Shown: positions 16,461-26,081, numbered from the stretch's first letter. The stretch: DNA of 64,000 bases from CAKAHY01 sp963522175 (GCA_963522175.1 CAUQXC010000001.1:124001-188000), one strand, 5' to 3'. Numbers and translations are program-made. Notes: generated by a model not told the origin, from the letters alone.

Positions 16461-18698
16461 TTATATTTTTTTTAGTTTTGCAAAAGCGAGGGAAACTCTC
16501 TTCAAACCGTATTTATCAAAATTAATGGCAATCCTGTAATCATCCTTAGTTTCTTCAATCTCGGTAATGCTTCCTTCCCCGAATTTAATGTGACTTACTC
16601 TGTCGCCCACGCAAAATTCCATATTCTCCGCCTTTTTAGCCAAGAACTCTTTCCCGAAACTAAGCTTAGGCTTGGGCGGCTCTATTCTTGAAGCAGACTT
16701 CGGTCTTTCGTCAAACTTGTTCCAAGGCAATCCGTCCCCGAAAGGATCTGTCTGCTTTTTTCTGATATAGGAAGTCCTGTCAAGGACACGTTTTTCGAGA
16801 AGCTCATCCGGTATCTCATCCAAAAATCTTGAGAAGGTTGAATATCTTACCTGCCCGTTCACCAATCTTGTTTTTGCAAGAGTGAGGGTAAGCCTCTTCA
16901 TTGCCCTTGTTATACCTACGTAACAAAGTCTTCTTTCTTCTTCAAGCTCATCCCTATCGATACTCGTTATACTCATTTCGCCCGGGAAAAGTCCGTCTTC
17001 CATTCCCGCCATATAGACATAAGGAAATTCAAGCCCTTTTGCCGCATGTAAGGTCATAAGAGTAATTCTCGAAGCTTCATTATCCATCCTGTCTATATCG
17101 GATATGAGGGCAACGTCTTCCAAAAAATCGCTTAAGCTTCGGGTCTCATATTCCTTAGCCTTATTTATAAGCTCCTCTATATTATCAAGTCTTGTTTGCG
17201 ACTCTATCTCACCTTCAAGCTTCAGATGCTCCCTGTATCCCAAATCTTCAAGTATGTATTCAATCAAGGATGCTGTATCTATGCCTTCTTCCATAAGCTC
17301 CCTGCACCTGAGTATCTCCTTACAAAAATCCGCAAATTTATTCGCGGCGGATTTTATATTGTCAATCTGATAACTCAGCCTTGCCGCTTCAAAGTAACTT
17401 GTATCGTATTCTCTCGCAAAGGCGGCGAGTTTTTCCATACTGAGATCCCCTATGCCTCTTTTCGGAATATTTATGATTCTTCCGAAAGACACATCGTCCT
17501 TATCCGAGGAAATAAGCTTTAAATATGCAAGAATATCCTTTATCTCTTTTCTTTGATAAAAGTTCACTCCTCCGACAATCTGATACGGAACATTAAACTT
17601 TATACATCTTTCTTCCAGAAGTCTCGATTGAGCGTTTGTTCTGTATAAAACGGCATAGAATGAATAATCCTGCGACTTTTCCTGTTCTCTTATATCTCTT
17701 ATGATGGCATCCGCTTCCTCATTTGCACTTGCAAACTGCCAGAGTCTTATTTTTTCTCCAAGCTCTTTATCCGTCCAAAGAGTTTTGCCTTTTCTTCCCT
17801 TATTGTTCTTTATAACCTCATTCGCCGCCGACAAAATATTTCCGTGTGAACGGTAATTTTGTTCCAGCCTTATGACCTTTGCCTCCGGATAGACCTTTTC
17901 AAAATCAAGTATATTTGAAATATTGGCTCCCCTGAATTTATAAATGCTTTGGTCATCATCGCCCACAACACAAAGATTTCTGTACTTACCCGCCAAGAGC
18001 TCTATAAGTCTGAACTGCGCCGTATTGGTATCCTGATATTCGTCCACCATAATGTATACAAATCTTTCTCTGTAGAAATCAAGTACATTTTCATTTTTCT
18101 CAAACAGTTCTATGGTTTTAAGTATCAAATCGTCAAAATCAAGCGCATTGTTTTTTCTGAGCTCTTTTTGATATTCCTCGTAAGCTTTAGCAAGCTTTTC
18201 TTCCCTCAGATCTATTGCTTCTTTTATAGCCTGTGCAGGTGTTCTCAACTCGTTTTTACAGGATGAAATATAGTTTATGATATCCCTCGGCTTAAACATT
18301 TTGTCGCTTAAAGCCAAACTTTTCATAGCCTTTTTCACCACCGTCCTTTGGTCCTCGGTATCATAAATACCGAAATCACTGCTGTAACCTATATTTGTGA
18401 TAAAACGTCTGAGTATTCTTACGCAGCTTGAATGGAAGGTAGCCGTCCACACTCTGTCGGAATTTGTATCTCCCAAAATAAGGCCAAGTCTTTCCTTCAT
18501 AGATGCCGCCGCTTTATTTGTAAAGGTTATAGCCATTATATTAAAGGGGTCTACACCGCTTTCGATAAGATAAGCAATCCTGTGCATGAGAACCCTCGTT
18601 TTTCCCGAGCCGGCACCTGCCAGAATAAGAAGCGGTCCTTTAGTATAAAAGACCGCCTCCCTTTGCCTATCATTTAAGTTTTGATAAATGTCTTTCAT
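16461..18698 (-). CDS. pcrA: ATP-dependent DNA helicase PcrA/UvrD
   Basis: Superfamily 1A 3'-5' helicase of 745 residues for repair and plasmid or fork processing. Motif I is 'LAGAGSGKTRVL' (26-37), with motif Ia 'AITFTNKAA', motif II 'DEYQDTN', motif III 'GDDDQSIYKFRGA', motif V 'TLHAAKGLEFPYVY' and motif VI 'EERRLCYVGITRAMK'. The C-terminus carries a Tudor-like module ('VGDRVSHIKFGEG') that in PcrA binds RNA polymerase. It starts 8 bp after the glgP stop, so it is the last gene of the ileS operon. Confidence 0.95.
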   Translation of the reverse strand: MKDIYQNLNDRQREAVFYTKGPLLILAGAGSGKTRVLMHRIAYLIESGVDPFNIMAITFTNKAAASMKERLGLILGDTNSDRVWTATFHSSCVRILRRFITNIGYSSDFGIYDTEDQRTVVKKAMKSLALSDKMFKPRDIINYISSCKNELRTPAQAIKEAIDLREEKLAKAYEEYQKELRKNNALDFDDLILKTIELFEKNENVLDFYRERFVYIMVDEYQDTNTAQFRLIELLAGKYRNLCVVGDDDQSIYKFRGANISNILDFEKVYPEAKVIRLEQNYRSHGNILSAANEVIKNNKGRKGKTLWTDKELGEKIRLWQFASANEEADAIIRDIREQEKSQDYSFYAVLYRTNAQSRLLEERCIKFNVPYQIVGGVNFYQRKEIKDILAYLKLISSDKDDVSFGRIINIPKRGIGDLSMEKLAAFAREYDTSYFEAARLSYQIDNIKSAANKFADFCKEILRCRELMEEGIDTASLIEYILEDLGYREHLKLEGEIESQTRLDNIEELINKAKEYETRSLSDFLEDVALISDIDRMDNEASRITLMTLHAAKGLEFPYVYMAGMEDGLFPGEMSITSIDRDELEEERRLCYVGITRAMKRLTLTLAKTRLVNGQVRYSTFSRFLDEIPDELLEKRVLDRTSYIRKKQTDPFGDGLPWNKFDERPKSASRIEPPKPKLSFGKEFLAKKAENMEFCVGDRVSHIKFGEGSITEIEETKDDYRIAINFDKYGLKRVSLAFAKLKKI

Positions 18699-18706
18699 AA
18701 TCTTCC

Positions 18707-21163
18707 TTAAATGTTTACTTCTATCTTCTTAAGTTTCCAAATATCTCTTACATACTCTTCTATCGTTCTGTCAGATGAGAATTTGCCGGCATTTGCCGTC
18801 TGTGTAAGCGCCATCTTAGCCCATGCCTTTTTATCCCTGTAAGCTGCATCAACTCTTTTTTGTGCCTGAGCATAGGAATCAAAGTCTTTTAAGATAAAGT
18901 ATGTATCCGCTCTGTCACTTGAGTTGGTATTAAGTAAAGAATCATAAATATCTCTGAACAGATTCTTATCTTCCGGAGAATAGAAACCGTCAATAAGCTG
19001 TATCAATACCTTCTTAATATCGTTATTGGAATTAAATATTTCCATAGGATTATAGTTTCCGTTCTTTTCATATTCAATGACCTCATCGGAGCTTAATCCG
19101 AATATAAAGGCATTTTCGGCACCGACTTCATCAACAATCTCAACGTTGGCACCGTCCATAGTTCCTATGGTAGGAGCTCCGTTAAGCATAAACTTCATGT
19201 TTCCCGTACCCGAAGCTTCTTTTGAAGCCGTACTTATCTGCTCGCTAAGATCCGCCGCCGCAAATAAAATCTCCGCATTACTTACTCTGTAGTCCTCTAT
19301 AAATACAAGCTTTATCTTACCGCCTATGCTCTTGTCGTTATTGATAACATCCGCAACCGCGTTTATAAGCTTTATCGTAAGCTTGGCTCTCTTATAGCCT
19401 GCCGCCGCTTTCGCACCGAAAATAAAGCTTCTCGGTACCATATCAAGGTTAGGATTTTCTTTAAGCTTATTGTAAAGACTCATTACATGCAAAATATTGA
19501 GAAGTTGGCGCTTATACTCATGCAAACGCTTAACCTGAATGTCGAAAATCGAGTTAGGGTCAAGCTCTACACCGTTATGCTCCTTTATGTACTCTATAAG
19601 TCTTAACTTGTTTTCATACTTTATCTGCATAAACTCTTCGAGCGCCTTGTCATCGTCAATATAAGACTTAAGCTTTGAAACCTCGCTTAAATCGGTAATC
19701 CATGCATCACCTATTTTATCGCTTATCCATTTTGCAAGCTTAGGATTGGCATGAAGTAAAAATCTTCTTTGAGTTATACCGTTTGTCTTATTATTGAACT
19801 TTTCAGGCATCATCTCATAAAAATCTCTAAGTTCCTGATTCTTTAAGATTTCCGTATGCAGCTTAGCCACTCCGTTTACGGAAAAGCTTGCCGCAATAGC
19901 CATAAATGCCATGCGAACCTGATTGTTGTACAATATAGCCATATTTCTTATTTTAGACTCGTCATTTCCGAAATGAGCTCTTATTTTATCATTAAAGCGC
20001 CTGTTTATCTCTTCAACTATTTGATAAACACGAGGAAGCAAAGATCTGAAAAGATCTATAGGCCATTTCTCCAAAGCCTCGCTCATAATCGTATGATTGG
20101 TGTAAGCAAGACATCTTGTCGCTATGCCCCATGCCTCATCCCAGTCAAGTCCCTCTTCATCGAGAAGAAGCCTCATAAGCTCGGGAACCGCAACCGTAGG
20201 GTGAGTATCATTCATCTGGAACACGAGCTTTTCTGGAAGCTCATGTATATCACTGTATTTTTGCTTAAACTTTTTAAGAGCCGTCTGCAATGTAGCCGAA
20301 ATAAAGAAATACTGCTGTTTAAGTCTAAGCTCCTTTCCGGAATAATGGTTATCGTTAGGGTACAGGACATTACATATATTTCTTGCAAGATTCTCCTGCT
20401 CTATCGCTTTGTGGTACTCTCCCTTATCAAAAGCATCAAGGCTGAAGTTCACGATAGGCTCGGCATCCCAGATACGAAGCGTATTTATAACGTTATTGTT
20501 ATATCCGACTATAGGCATATCGTAAGGTATTGCTCTTACGCTTCCGTAATTTTCCTGTACGAATTTTGCCCTTCCGTCAACAAACTCCACATGTACATCA
20601 CCGCCGAAACGCACCTCACAGGCATATTCCTCACGCTTAATCTCGAAAGGAAAACCGTTTTTGAGCCAGTCATCAGGCTTTTCCACCTGATAACCGTTCT
20701 CGATTTTTTGCTTGAACATACCGTAATGATAACGTATTCCCGCACCGTAAGCCGGATAACCGAGGCTGGCAAGGGAATCAAGGAAACAAGCCGCAAGCCT
20801 TCCCAGACCTCCGTTTCCGAGAGCAGGATCCGGTTCCTTGTCTTCAATGGTATTTAAGTCAAAGCCGAGCTCTGCAAGTACCTCTTTTACCTCATCCACG
20901 GCACAAATATTGATGATATTGTTTCCCAAGGCTCTGCCCATAAGAAACTCCATCGACATATAATATACAATTTTTACATTTTGCTTTTCATACTCTTTGT
21001 GGGTGGCAATCCACTCATCCATTATTATGTCTTTTATTGCGTAAGAAAGAGCCTGATAAACCTGTTCGTCGGTAGCTTCCGTGATATCTTTTCTGTACAG
21101 AACCTTTACATTATCAATAATACTCTCTTTTAAATGTTCTTTATCAATATTGGCATTTTTCAT
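18707..21163 (-). CDS. glgP: Glycogen/starch/alpha-glucan phosphorylase
   Basis: Releases glucose-1-phosphate from alpha-1,4-glucans using pyridoxal phosphate; 818 residues, the normal length. The N-terminal domain has 'YYMSMEFLMGRALGNN' and 'ALGNGGLGRLAACFLDS'; the C-terminal domain contains the PLP lysine in 'EASGTGNMKFMLNGAPTIG' region and 'DGANVEI'. It lies 12 bp after ileS and 8 bp before pcrA, so it is cotranscribed with both. No other glycogen gene is present here. Confidence 0.95.
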   Translation of the reverse strand: MKNANIDKEHLKESIIDNVKVLYRKDITEATDEQVYQALSYAIKDIIMDEWIATHKEYEKQNVKIVYYMSMEFLMGRALGNNIINICAVDEVKEVLAELGFDLNTIEDKEPDPALGNGGLGRLAACFLDSLASLGYPAYGAGIRYHYGMFKQKIENGYQVEKPDDWLKNGFPFEIKREEYACEVRFGGDVHVEFVDGRAKFVQENYGSVRAIPYDMPIVGYNNNVINTLRIWDAEPIVNFSLDAFDKGEYHKAIEQENLARNICNVLYPNDNHYSGKELRLKQQYFFISATLQTALKKFKQKYSDIHELPEKLVFQMNDTHPTVAVPELMRLLLDEEGLDWDEAWGIATRCLAYTNHTIMSEALEKWPIDLFRSLLPRVYQIVEEINRRFNDKIRAHFGNDESKIRNMAILYNNQVRMAFMAIAASFSVNGVAKLHTEILKNQELRDFYEMMPEKFNNKTNGITQRRFLLHANPKLAKWISDKIGDAWITDLSEVSKLKSYIDDDKALEEFMQIKYENKLRLIEYIKEHNGVELDPNSIFDIQVKRLHEYKRQLLNILHVMSLYNKLKENPNLDMVPRSFIFGAKAAAGYKRAKLTIKLINAVADVINNDKSIGGKIKLVFIEDYRVSNAEILFAAADLSEQISTASKEASGTGNMKFMLNGAPTIGTMDGANVEIVDEVGAENAFIFGLSSDEVIEYEKNGNYNPMEIFNSNNDIKKVLIQLIDGFYSPEDKNLFRDIYDSLLNTNSSDRADTYFILKDFDSYAQAQKRVDAAYRDKKAWAKMALTQTANAGKFSSDRTIEEYVRDIWKLKKIEVNI

Positions 21164-21175
21164 TATAAAACCCCT

Positions 21176-24100
21176 TTAAATCTTCTTAACGCTCACGATC
21201 ACATCTTCGCCGTTTAAGTTCCACTCTTTTTCATATCCGGCACTGCAATCATAGCTTATTTTATCACATAATACTTCACTCATTAATAAAGCTTCGTTTG
21301 CTTTTACTATATCGGCAAGTTTATCGTTATTCTTTATGCAAAGCTCTATATGGTCCACAACCTCAAATCCGGCTTCTTTTCTCATAGTCTGAACCTTGGA
21401 AATAAGCTCTCTTATATAGCCTTCGTCAAGAAGCTCCTTTGTAAGCCTTATGTCAAGTACAACGGTAACCTTGTTATTTCCTTCGCTTACATAATCATCG
21501 CTCTTAACCGTATCTATAAGTAAATCCTCCTTGGAAAGACTCACTTCCTCGCCGTCAAAGTTAAACTTAAGCGCACCCTCGTTTTTCAGCTCTTCCATAG
21601 CCTTTGCTCCGTCTATGTTCGTAAGCGCCTCTTTAATCTTACCCAAAAGCTTGCCGTATTTTGGTCCTACCGTCTTTAACTGCGGCTTGAAGGAATATGA
21701 AACAAAGCTTTCCACATCGTCCTTAAACTCTACATTCTTTACATTGAGCTCTTCTTTAATGATTCTTGTATACAACTCGTCGAGAACCTTATCCGCCTTG
21801 ATGTACATATTTCCTATAGGCTGACGATTCTTAATATTGGCTGCATTTCTTGCCGCTCTTCCCATTACAACTACGTTAAGAACCTCATCCATGCTGTCCT
21901 CAAGAGCCTTATCTACGAGGCTTTCATCCGCAAGCGGGTACTCGCACAGATGTATACTTTCAGGTGCCGTCTTATCCACGCTTCTTACAAGGTTCTGATA
22001 TATTTCCTCGGTCATGAACGGTATAAGAGGTGCCGCAAGCTTTGATAAGGTAACAAGCGCCGTATAAAGGCTCATATAAGCGTTTATCTTATCCTGTTCC
22101 ATTCCCTTTGCCCAGTATCTTTCACGACAACGACGTACATACCAGTTTGAAAGCTCATCCGTAAATTCCTGTAAAGCTCTTGCAGACTCCGTTATACGGT
22201 AGTTTTCCAGATGTGTATCCACTTCTTTTGTTAAGGTGTTGAGCTTTGACAAAAGCCATTTGTCCATAACGCTCAGCTTTTCAGGCTCCAAGCTGTACTT
22301 CGTAGGGTCGAATTTATCTATCTCGGCATAAAGCACATAGAAAGCGTATGTATTCCACAAGGTTCCCATAAACTTTCTCTGTCCTTCGGTAACCACCTTG
22401 CCGTGGAAACGATTAGGCAACCATGGAGCCGAATTAACGTAGAAATACCAACGTATGGCATCGGCACCGTACTCCTTTAAAGCTTCCATAGGGTCTACAG
22501 CATTGCCTTTTGACTTAGACATTTTCTGTCCGTTCTCATCCTGAACATGTCCCAAAACTATAACGTTCTTATAAGGTGCCTTGTTAAATATAAGGGTGGA
22601 TATCGCAAGCAGGGAATAGAACCAACCCCTTGTCTGATCCACAGCCTCCGATATAAAGTCCGCCGGGAACTGCTGCTCAAATAAGTCCGCATTTTCAAAA
22701 GGATAATGATGCTGTGCAAAAGGCATTGCACCCGAGTCGAACCAACAGTCTATAACCTCGGGAACTCTCTTCATCTGCTTACCGCACTTCTCACACTTAA
22801 TTGTAACATCATCTATATAAGGTCTGTGAAGCTCTATTTCATCAGGGCAATTATCGGACATGGACTTAAGCTCCTCTATGCTTCCTATACTGTGCATGTG
22901 TCCGCATTCGCACTGCCAGATATTAAGCGGAGTACCCCAATATCTGTTTCTTGAAATAGCCCAATCCTGCAGATTTTCAAGCCAATCACCGAAACGTCCT
23001 TTTCCTATGCTTTCAGGTATCCAGTTAATCGTATTGTTGTTCCTTATCATATCCTCTTTTACGGCGCTCATCTTGATATACCAGGATTCTCTCGCATAGT
23101 ATATAAGAGGTGTATTACAGCGCCAGCAATGAGGATAGCTGTGCTCGAAATTAGGGGCCGCAAAGAGCTTTCCGTCTTTCTCAAGTGCTTCCAGCACAAG
23201 CGGATCCGCTTTCTTAACAAAAACTCCCGGCCAGTCCGTTTCTTCAGTCATTTCACCCTTCGCATCAACAAGCTGTACGAAAGGCAGGTCATACTCTCTT
23301 CCAACTCTCGAGTCGTCCTCACCGAAAGCCGGAGCGATATGAACTATACCCGTACCGTCAGTCAGGGTTACGTATGAATCACAGGTTACAAACCATGCCT
23401 TTTTCTCCGATTCCACAAACTTGAATAAAGGCTCATATTCCTTGTATTCAAGCTCCTTACCGATAAATCTTTCCTTTATTTCAAAGTTCTCTTTTAAAAC
23501 CGGCTCCACGAGTGCCTCGGCCATTATGTATGTATAGCCTTCATGCTTAACTCTTACGTATGTTTCATCCGGGTTTACGCAAAGAGCAACGTTACTCGGT
23601 AAAGTCCAAGGTGTCGTCGTCCATGCAAGAAAATATGCATCTTCGTTCTTTATTTTAAATCTTACTATAGCCGAACGCTCTTTTACATCTTTATAGCCCT
23701 GCGCAACCTCATGGCTTGATAAAGGTGTTCCGCATCTCGGACAATAAGGAACTATCTTGAAGCCTTTATAGAGCAGACCTCTGTCCCATATTTTTTTTAG
23801 CGCCCACCACTCGGATTCTATAAAGTCGTTGTGATAGGTTACATAAGGATCTTCCATATCCGCCCAAAAGCCTACCACGCCCGAAAACTCTTCCCACATT
23901 CCTTTATACTTCCAAACACTTTCTTTGCACTTTGAAATGAAAGGATCCAATCCGTATGCTTCTATCTGTTCTTTTCCGTCTATCCCGAGCGCCCTCTCAA
24001 CTTCAAGCTCTACAGGTAATCCGTGGGTATCCCAGCCCGCTTTTCTAGGAACCTTATAGCCCTTCATTGTACGGTATCTGGGAATCATATCCTTTATTAC

Positions 24101-24286
24101 ACGTGTAAGTACATGTCCTATGTGCGGCTTTCCGTTTGCCGTAGGAGGTCCGTCATAAAACATATAGGTTTTAGCGTCTTTTCTGCTGTCTATACTCTTT
24201 TTGAATATATCGTTATCAGCCCAAAACTTTTCTACTTCTCTTTCTCTTTCCACAAATTTTAAATCTGTAGGAACTTTCTTATACAT
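21176..24286 (-). CDS. ileS: Isoleucyl-tRNA synthetase, type 2 (eukaryotic-like)
   Basis: Charges tRNA-Ile with isoleucine; about 1036 residues from the ATG at 24286. That start is chosen because it lies 13 bp after the upstream stop and opens with the conserved 'YKKVPTDLKFVEREREVEKFW' region. Class I motifs are 'PHIGH' and 'KMSKS'. An editing CP1 domain contains 'TLTDGTGIVHIAPAFGEDD'. A Cys-rich insert ('CEKCG') is present. Length and sequence place it in the IleRS2 type, which includes mupirocin-insensitive enzymes. An isoleucine T-box precedes the operon, so expression should rise when tRNA-Ile is uncharged. Confidence 0.95.
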   Translation of the reverse strand: MYKKVPTDLKFVEREREVEKFWADNDIFKKSIDSRKDAKTYMFYDGPPTANGKPHIGHVLTRVIKDMIPRYRTMKGYKVPRKAGWDTHGLPVELEVERALGIDGKEQIEAYGLDPFISKCKESVWKYKGMWEEFSGVVGFWADMEDPYVTYHNDFIESEWWALKKIWDRGLLYKGFKIVPYCPRCGTPLSSHEVAQGYKDVKERSAIVRFKIKNEDAYFLAWTTTPWTLPSNVALCVNPDETYVRVKHEGYTYIMAEALVEPVLKENFEIKERFIGKELEYKEYEPLFKFVESEKKAWFVTCDSYVTLTDGTGIVHIAPAFGEDDSRVGREYDLPFVQLVDAKGEMTEETDWPGVFVKKADPLVLEALEKDGKLFAAPNFEHSYPHCWRCNTPLIYYARESWYIKMSAVKEDMIRNNNTINWIPESIGKGRFGDWLENLQDWAISRNRYWGTPLNIWQCECGHMHSIGSIEELKSMSDNCPDEIELHRPYIDDVTIKCEKCGKQMKRVPEVIDCWFDSGAMPFAQHHYPFENADLFEQQFPADFISEAVDQTRGWFYSLLAISTLIFNKAPYKNVIVLGHVQDENGQKMSKSKGNAVDPMEALKEYGADAIRWYFYVNSAPWLPNRFHGKVVTEGQRKFMGTLWNTYAFYVLYAEIDKFDPTKYSLEPEKLSVMDKWLLSKLNTLTKEVDTHLENYRITESARALQEFTDELSNWYVRRCRERYWAKGMEQDKINAYMSLYTALVTLSKLAAPLIPFMTEEIYQNLVRSVDKTAPESIHLCEYPLADESLVDKALEDSMDEVLNVVVMGRAARNAANIKNRQPIGNMYIKADKVLDELYTRIIKEELNVKNVEFKDDVESFVSYSFKPQLKTVGPKYGKLLGKIKEALTNIDGAKAMEELKNEGALKFNFDGEEVSLSKEDLLIDTVKSDDYVSEGNNKVTVVLDIRLTKELLDEGYIRELISKVQTMRKEAGFEVVDHIELCIKNNDKLADIVKANEALLMSEVLCDKISYDCSAGYEKEWNLNGEDVIVSVKKI

Positions 24287-24299
24287 AATTTTTCCCTTT

Positions 24300-24968
24300 C
24301 TATATTTCCTCTTTTTTGAACATAAGAGCAAAAGCCGAAGTAAGTAAAATACAGGATGTCCATATTATTCTCGCTCCGAAGCTTTTTGACAATACGTATC
24401 CGACTCCCGCTCCCGTTACAAAAACACAAATAACAAAAACATAATGCAACGATTTTTTCAACAAATCCGAATCACCGGTTCTTATGTAAGCACTCAAGGT
24501 TTCCATGGCACTGCGTATATTTCCTATACACATCGTACTGGCATAGGCATGTCCTTTTACTTTTCTGAATGCCTGTACCTGCATGGCACACGAAAACGAT
24601 GTTAATGCATTGGCAAAGAGATTTGCCCTGTCTGAAACAGGCAATATTCCCACCGCAAAAAGCAGTATGATCTCTATCAAGAGTACCGCTTGGCGCCAAT
24701 GTATTTTTGTCGCTTTTTTAAGCCTTCCCATAAGCTGCTCGGAAACAAGTATGCCCAAAGCAAAGGCGAATATCGGCAAAAGATACTTTAAAGCGGCTTT
24801 TATATCTCCGTCTCCCAATCGAGCCGACATCAGAACCAAGTTACCGGTTTGTGCATTTGCAAACACCTTCCCTCTTACAAAATAAGAATAGGCATCCTGC
24901 AAACCTCCCGACAATGTAAGTGCGATCATAACGGCATTTGATTCGGACATCTGTCCTTTTTTCCTCAT
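24300..24968 (-). CDS. DUF1275 (YoaK-like) membrane protein
   Basis: Membrane protein of 222 residues with six hydrophobic segments. The family signature region 'GGLQDAYSYFVRGKVFANAQTGN' (about 21-43) and the repeated 'QVQAFRKVKGHAYASTMCIGN' region (about 130-150) mark it as DUF1275. Members are thought to be transporters; no substrate is established. It is the first gene after the isoleucine T-box and lies 13 bp before ileS. By position, an amino-acid or peptide role is conceivable but unproven. The start at 24968 has an AAGGAA site. Confidence 0.85.
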   Translation of the reverse strand: MRKKGQMSESNAVMIALTLSGGLQDAYSYFVRGKVFANAQTGNLVLMSARLGDGDIKAALKYLLPIFAFALGILVSEQLMGRLKKATKIHWRQAVLLIEIILLFAVGILPVSDRANLFANALTSFSCAMQVQAFRKVKGHAYASTMCIGNIRSAMETLSAYIRTGDSDLLKKSLHYVFVICVFVTGAGVGYVLSKSFGARIIWTSCILLTSAFALMFKKEEI

Positions 24969-24986
24969 AAGCCATCATTCCTTTAC

Positions 24987-25215
24987 TTAAAAAAGCCCGT
25001 CCCAAACAGGACGAGCTTATCGTTTACCACCTATTTACATACAAAATATGCTTTCCCTGTAACGTAGGATAACGTCTTAGCCTAATATAGAATATCCGCT
25101 TTTTTGCTTTCGGCTTCAACTCTATTTCGGTAAGCGACTCAAAAGTGATTTTCAAATTAATATCCGCATTCGGCTTCCACCATCCCGAACTCTCTGTAGC
25201 TTCATCTTAATCATA
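24987..25215 (-). ncRNA. T-box leader (riboswitch), isoleucine specifier
   Basis: The leader contains the Stem I features AGAGAG and GGATGGTGGAAGCC (25164-25195) and a specifier ATC (25147-25149) in the context GAAAATCACTTTTGAGT. The antiterminator T-box sequence AGGTGGTAAACGAT is at about 25019-25032. It ends in a terminator. The TGGT bulge fits a tRNA ending in ACCA, as tRNA-Ile does. Uncharged tRNA-Ile should stabilise the antiterminator (AGG/CCT and ACGA/TCGT pairs) and turn on DUF1275-ileS-glgP-pcrA. Confidence 0.85.
24989..25017 (-). terminator. T-box attenuator terminator
   Basis: AGCTCGTCC and GGGACGGGCT form a stem with a short loop at 24994-25017, followed on the minus strand by TTTTTT. 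It is mutually exclusive with the antiterminator. Confidence 0.85.
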
Positions 25216-25246
25216 CTGTCTTTATCATAGTCTTTTCTTATGCATG

Positions 25247-25268
25247 TTAAGTAGTATACACTACTTAA
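25247..25268. promoter_or_regulatory. TTAAGTAGT palindrome at the T-box promoter
   Basis: Two perfect 9-bp arms surround a 4-nt centre. On the minus strand its right edge overlaps a TTAACA that could be a -35 element, with TATGAT 15 bp downstream. It may be a transcription-factor operator or a truA 3' hairpin. No T-run follows it on the minus strand, which argues against a terminator. Confidence 0.4.
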
Positions 25269-25293
25269 TAAAATTTTACAAGTATTCCCCTCT

Positions 25294-26034
25294 TTATTCT
25301 TCGTACTCTATTCCGAGCAAAAACAATCCCTGTGGGGGCATGGTCTGTCCGGCGAGATTTCTGTCTTTTGCCTTAAGTATATCATATACCTCGAAAGCTT
25401 TAATCTGCCCCATCCCCACTTTAAGTAAGGTTCCTACGATTATTCTGACCATATTATAGAGAAAGCCGTTTCCGCTTATTACTATTTCCAAGACATCTCC
25501 GTTTTCTTCCATGTCGAGGGAATATACGGTTCTTATAGGGGAAAGCGCCGTGGTCTTTACTGAACACATACTTGTAAAATCATGTGTTCCCACAAAGTAA
25601 TTGCAGGCTTCCTTCATACTTTCCGTGTCAAGCTCGTAGTAGCAAAAATGAGAATACAGTCTTTCCGTAGGAATATTCGTCCTTCTGTTAAGTATTCTGT
25701 ACATATAGGTCTTTACACATTCCCTTTTTCTGGGATGCCAGTTTAAGCTCACCTCATCGGAATATTGTATTCTTATATCATCAGGCAATCTTGCATTTAA
25801 GGCAAAGCAAAACTTATCCGCCTGCATTTTCATGTCGGTATCAAAAACTGCAACATTTCCGTAAGCATGTACACCCGAATCGGTTCTGCTTGCTCCTATA
25901 ACCTCGATCTCTTCTTCGCACAATTCGCTTATTGCCTTATTTAAAACTCCTTCCACGGTTATCGCATTCATCTGTTTTTGCCAACCGCAGTAGTTTGTCC
26001 CGTCATAGGCTACAATTAGTCTTATTCTTCGCAT
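25294..26034 (-). CDS. truA: tRNA pseudouridine synthase A
   Basis: Forms pseudouridine at positions 38-40 of tRNA anticodon arms; 246 residues, a normal length. The catalytic Asp is Asp52 in 'GASRTDSGVHA'. Other family motifs are 'AYDGTNYCGWQ' at the N-terminus and 'GNGFLYNMVRIIVGTLL' near the C-terminus. It lies beyond the HPr terminator, so it may rely on readthrough or on a weak promoter of its own that I could not identify. The final gene before the T-box leader. Confidence 0.95.
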   Translation of the reverse strand: MRRIRLIVAYDGTNYCGWQKQMNAITVEGVLNKAISELCEEEIEVIGASRTDSGVHAYGNVAVFDTDMKMQADKFCFALNARLPDDIRIQYSDEVSLNWHPRKRECVKTYMYRILNRRTNIPTERLYSHFCYYELDTESMKEACNYFVGTHDFTSMCSVKTTALSPIRTVYSLDMEENGDVLEIVISGNGFLYNMVRIIVGTLLKVGMGQIKAFEVYDILKAKDRNLAGQTMPPQGLFLLGIEYEE

Positions 26035-26051
26035 ATAATCCTATCCTTTAT

Positions 26052-26081
26052 AAAAATAGAGTGAATTAAAATCCACTCTAT
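26052..26081 (-). terminator. Terminator after the HPr gene
   Basis: ATAGAGTG and CACTCTAT form a perfect 8-bp stem with a 10-nt loop, followed by TTTT on the minus strand. Confidence 0.8.

Noticed and set aside
19856..20857. A 333-codon plus-strand open frame inside glgP
   Set aside because: It is antisense to a fully intact phosphorylase gene, has no ribosome site or domain, and its residue use is that of a shadow frame.
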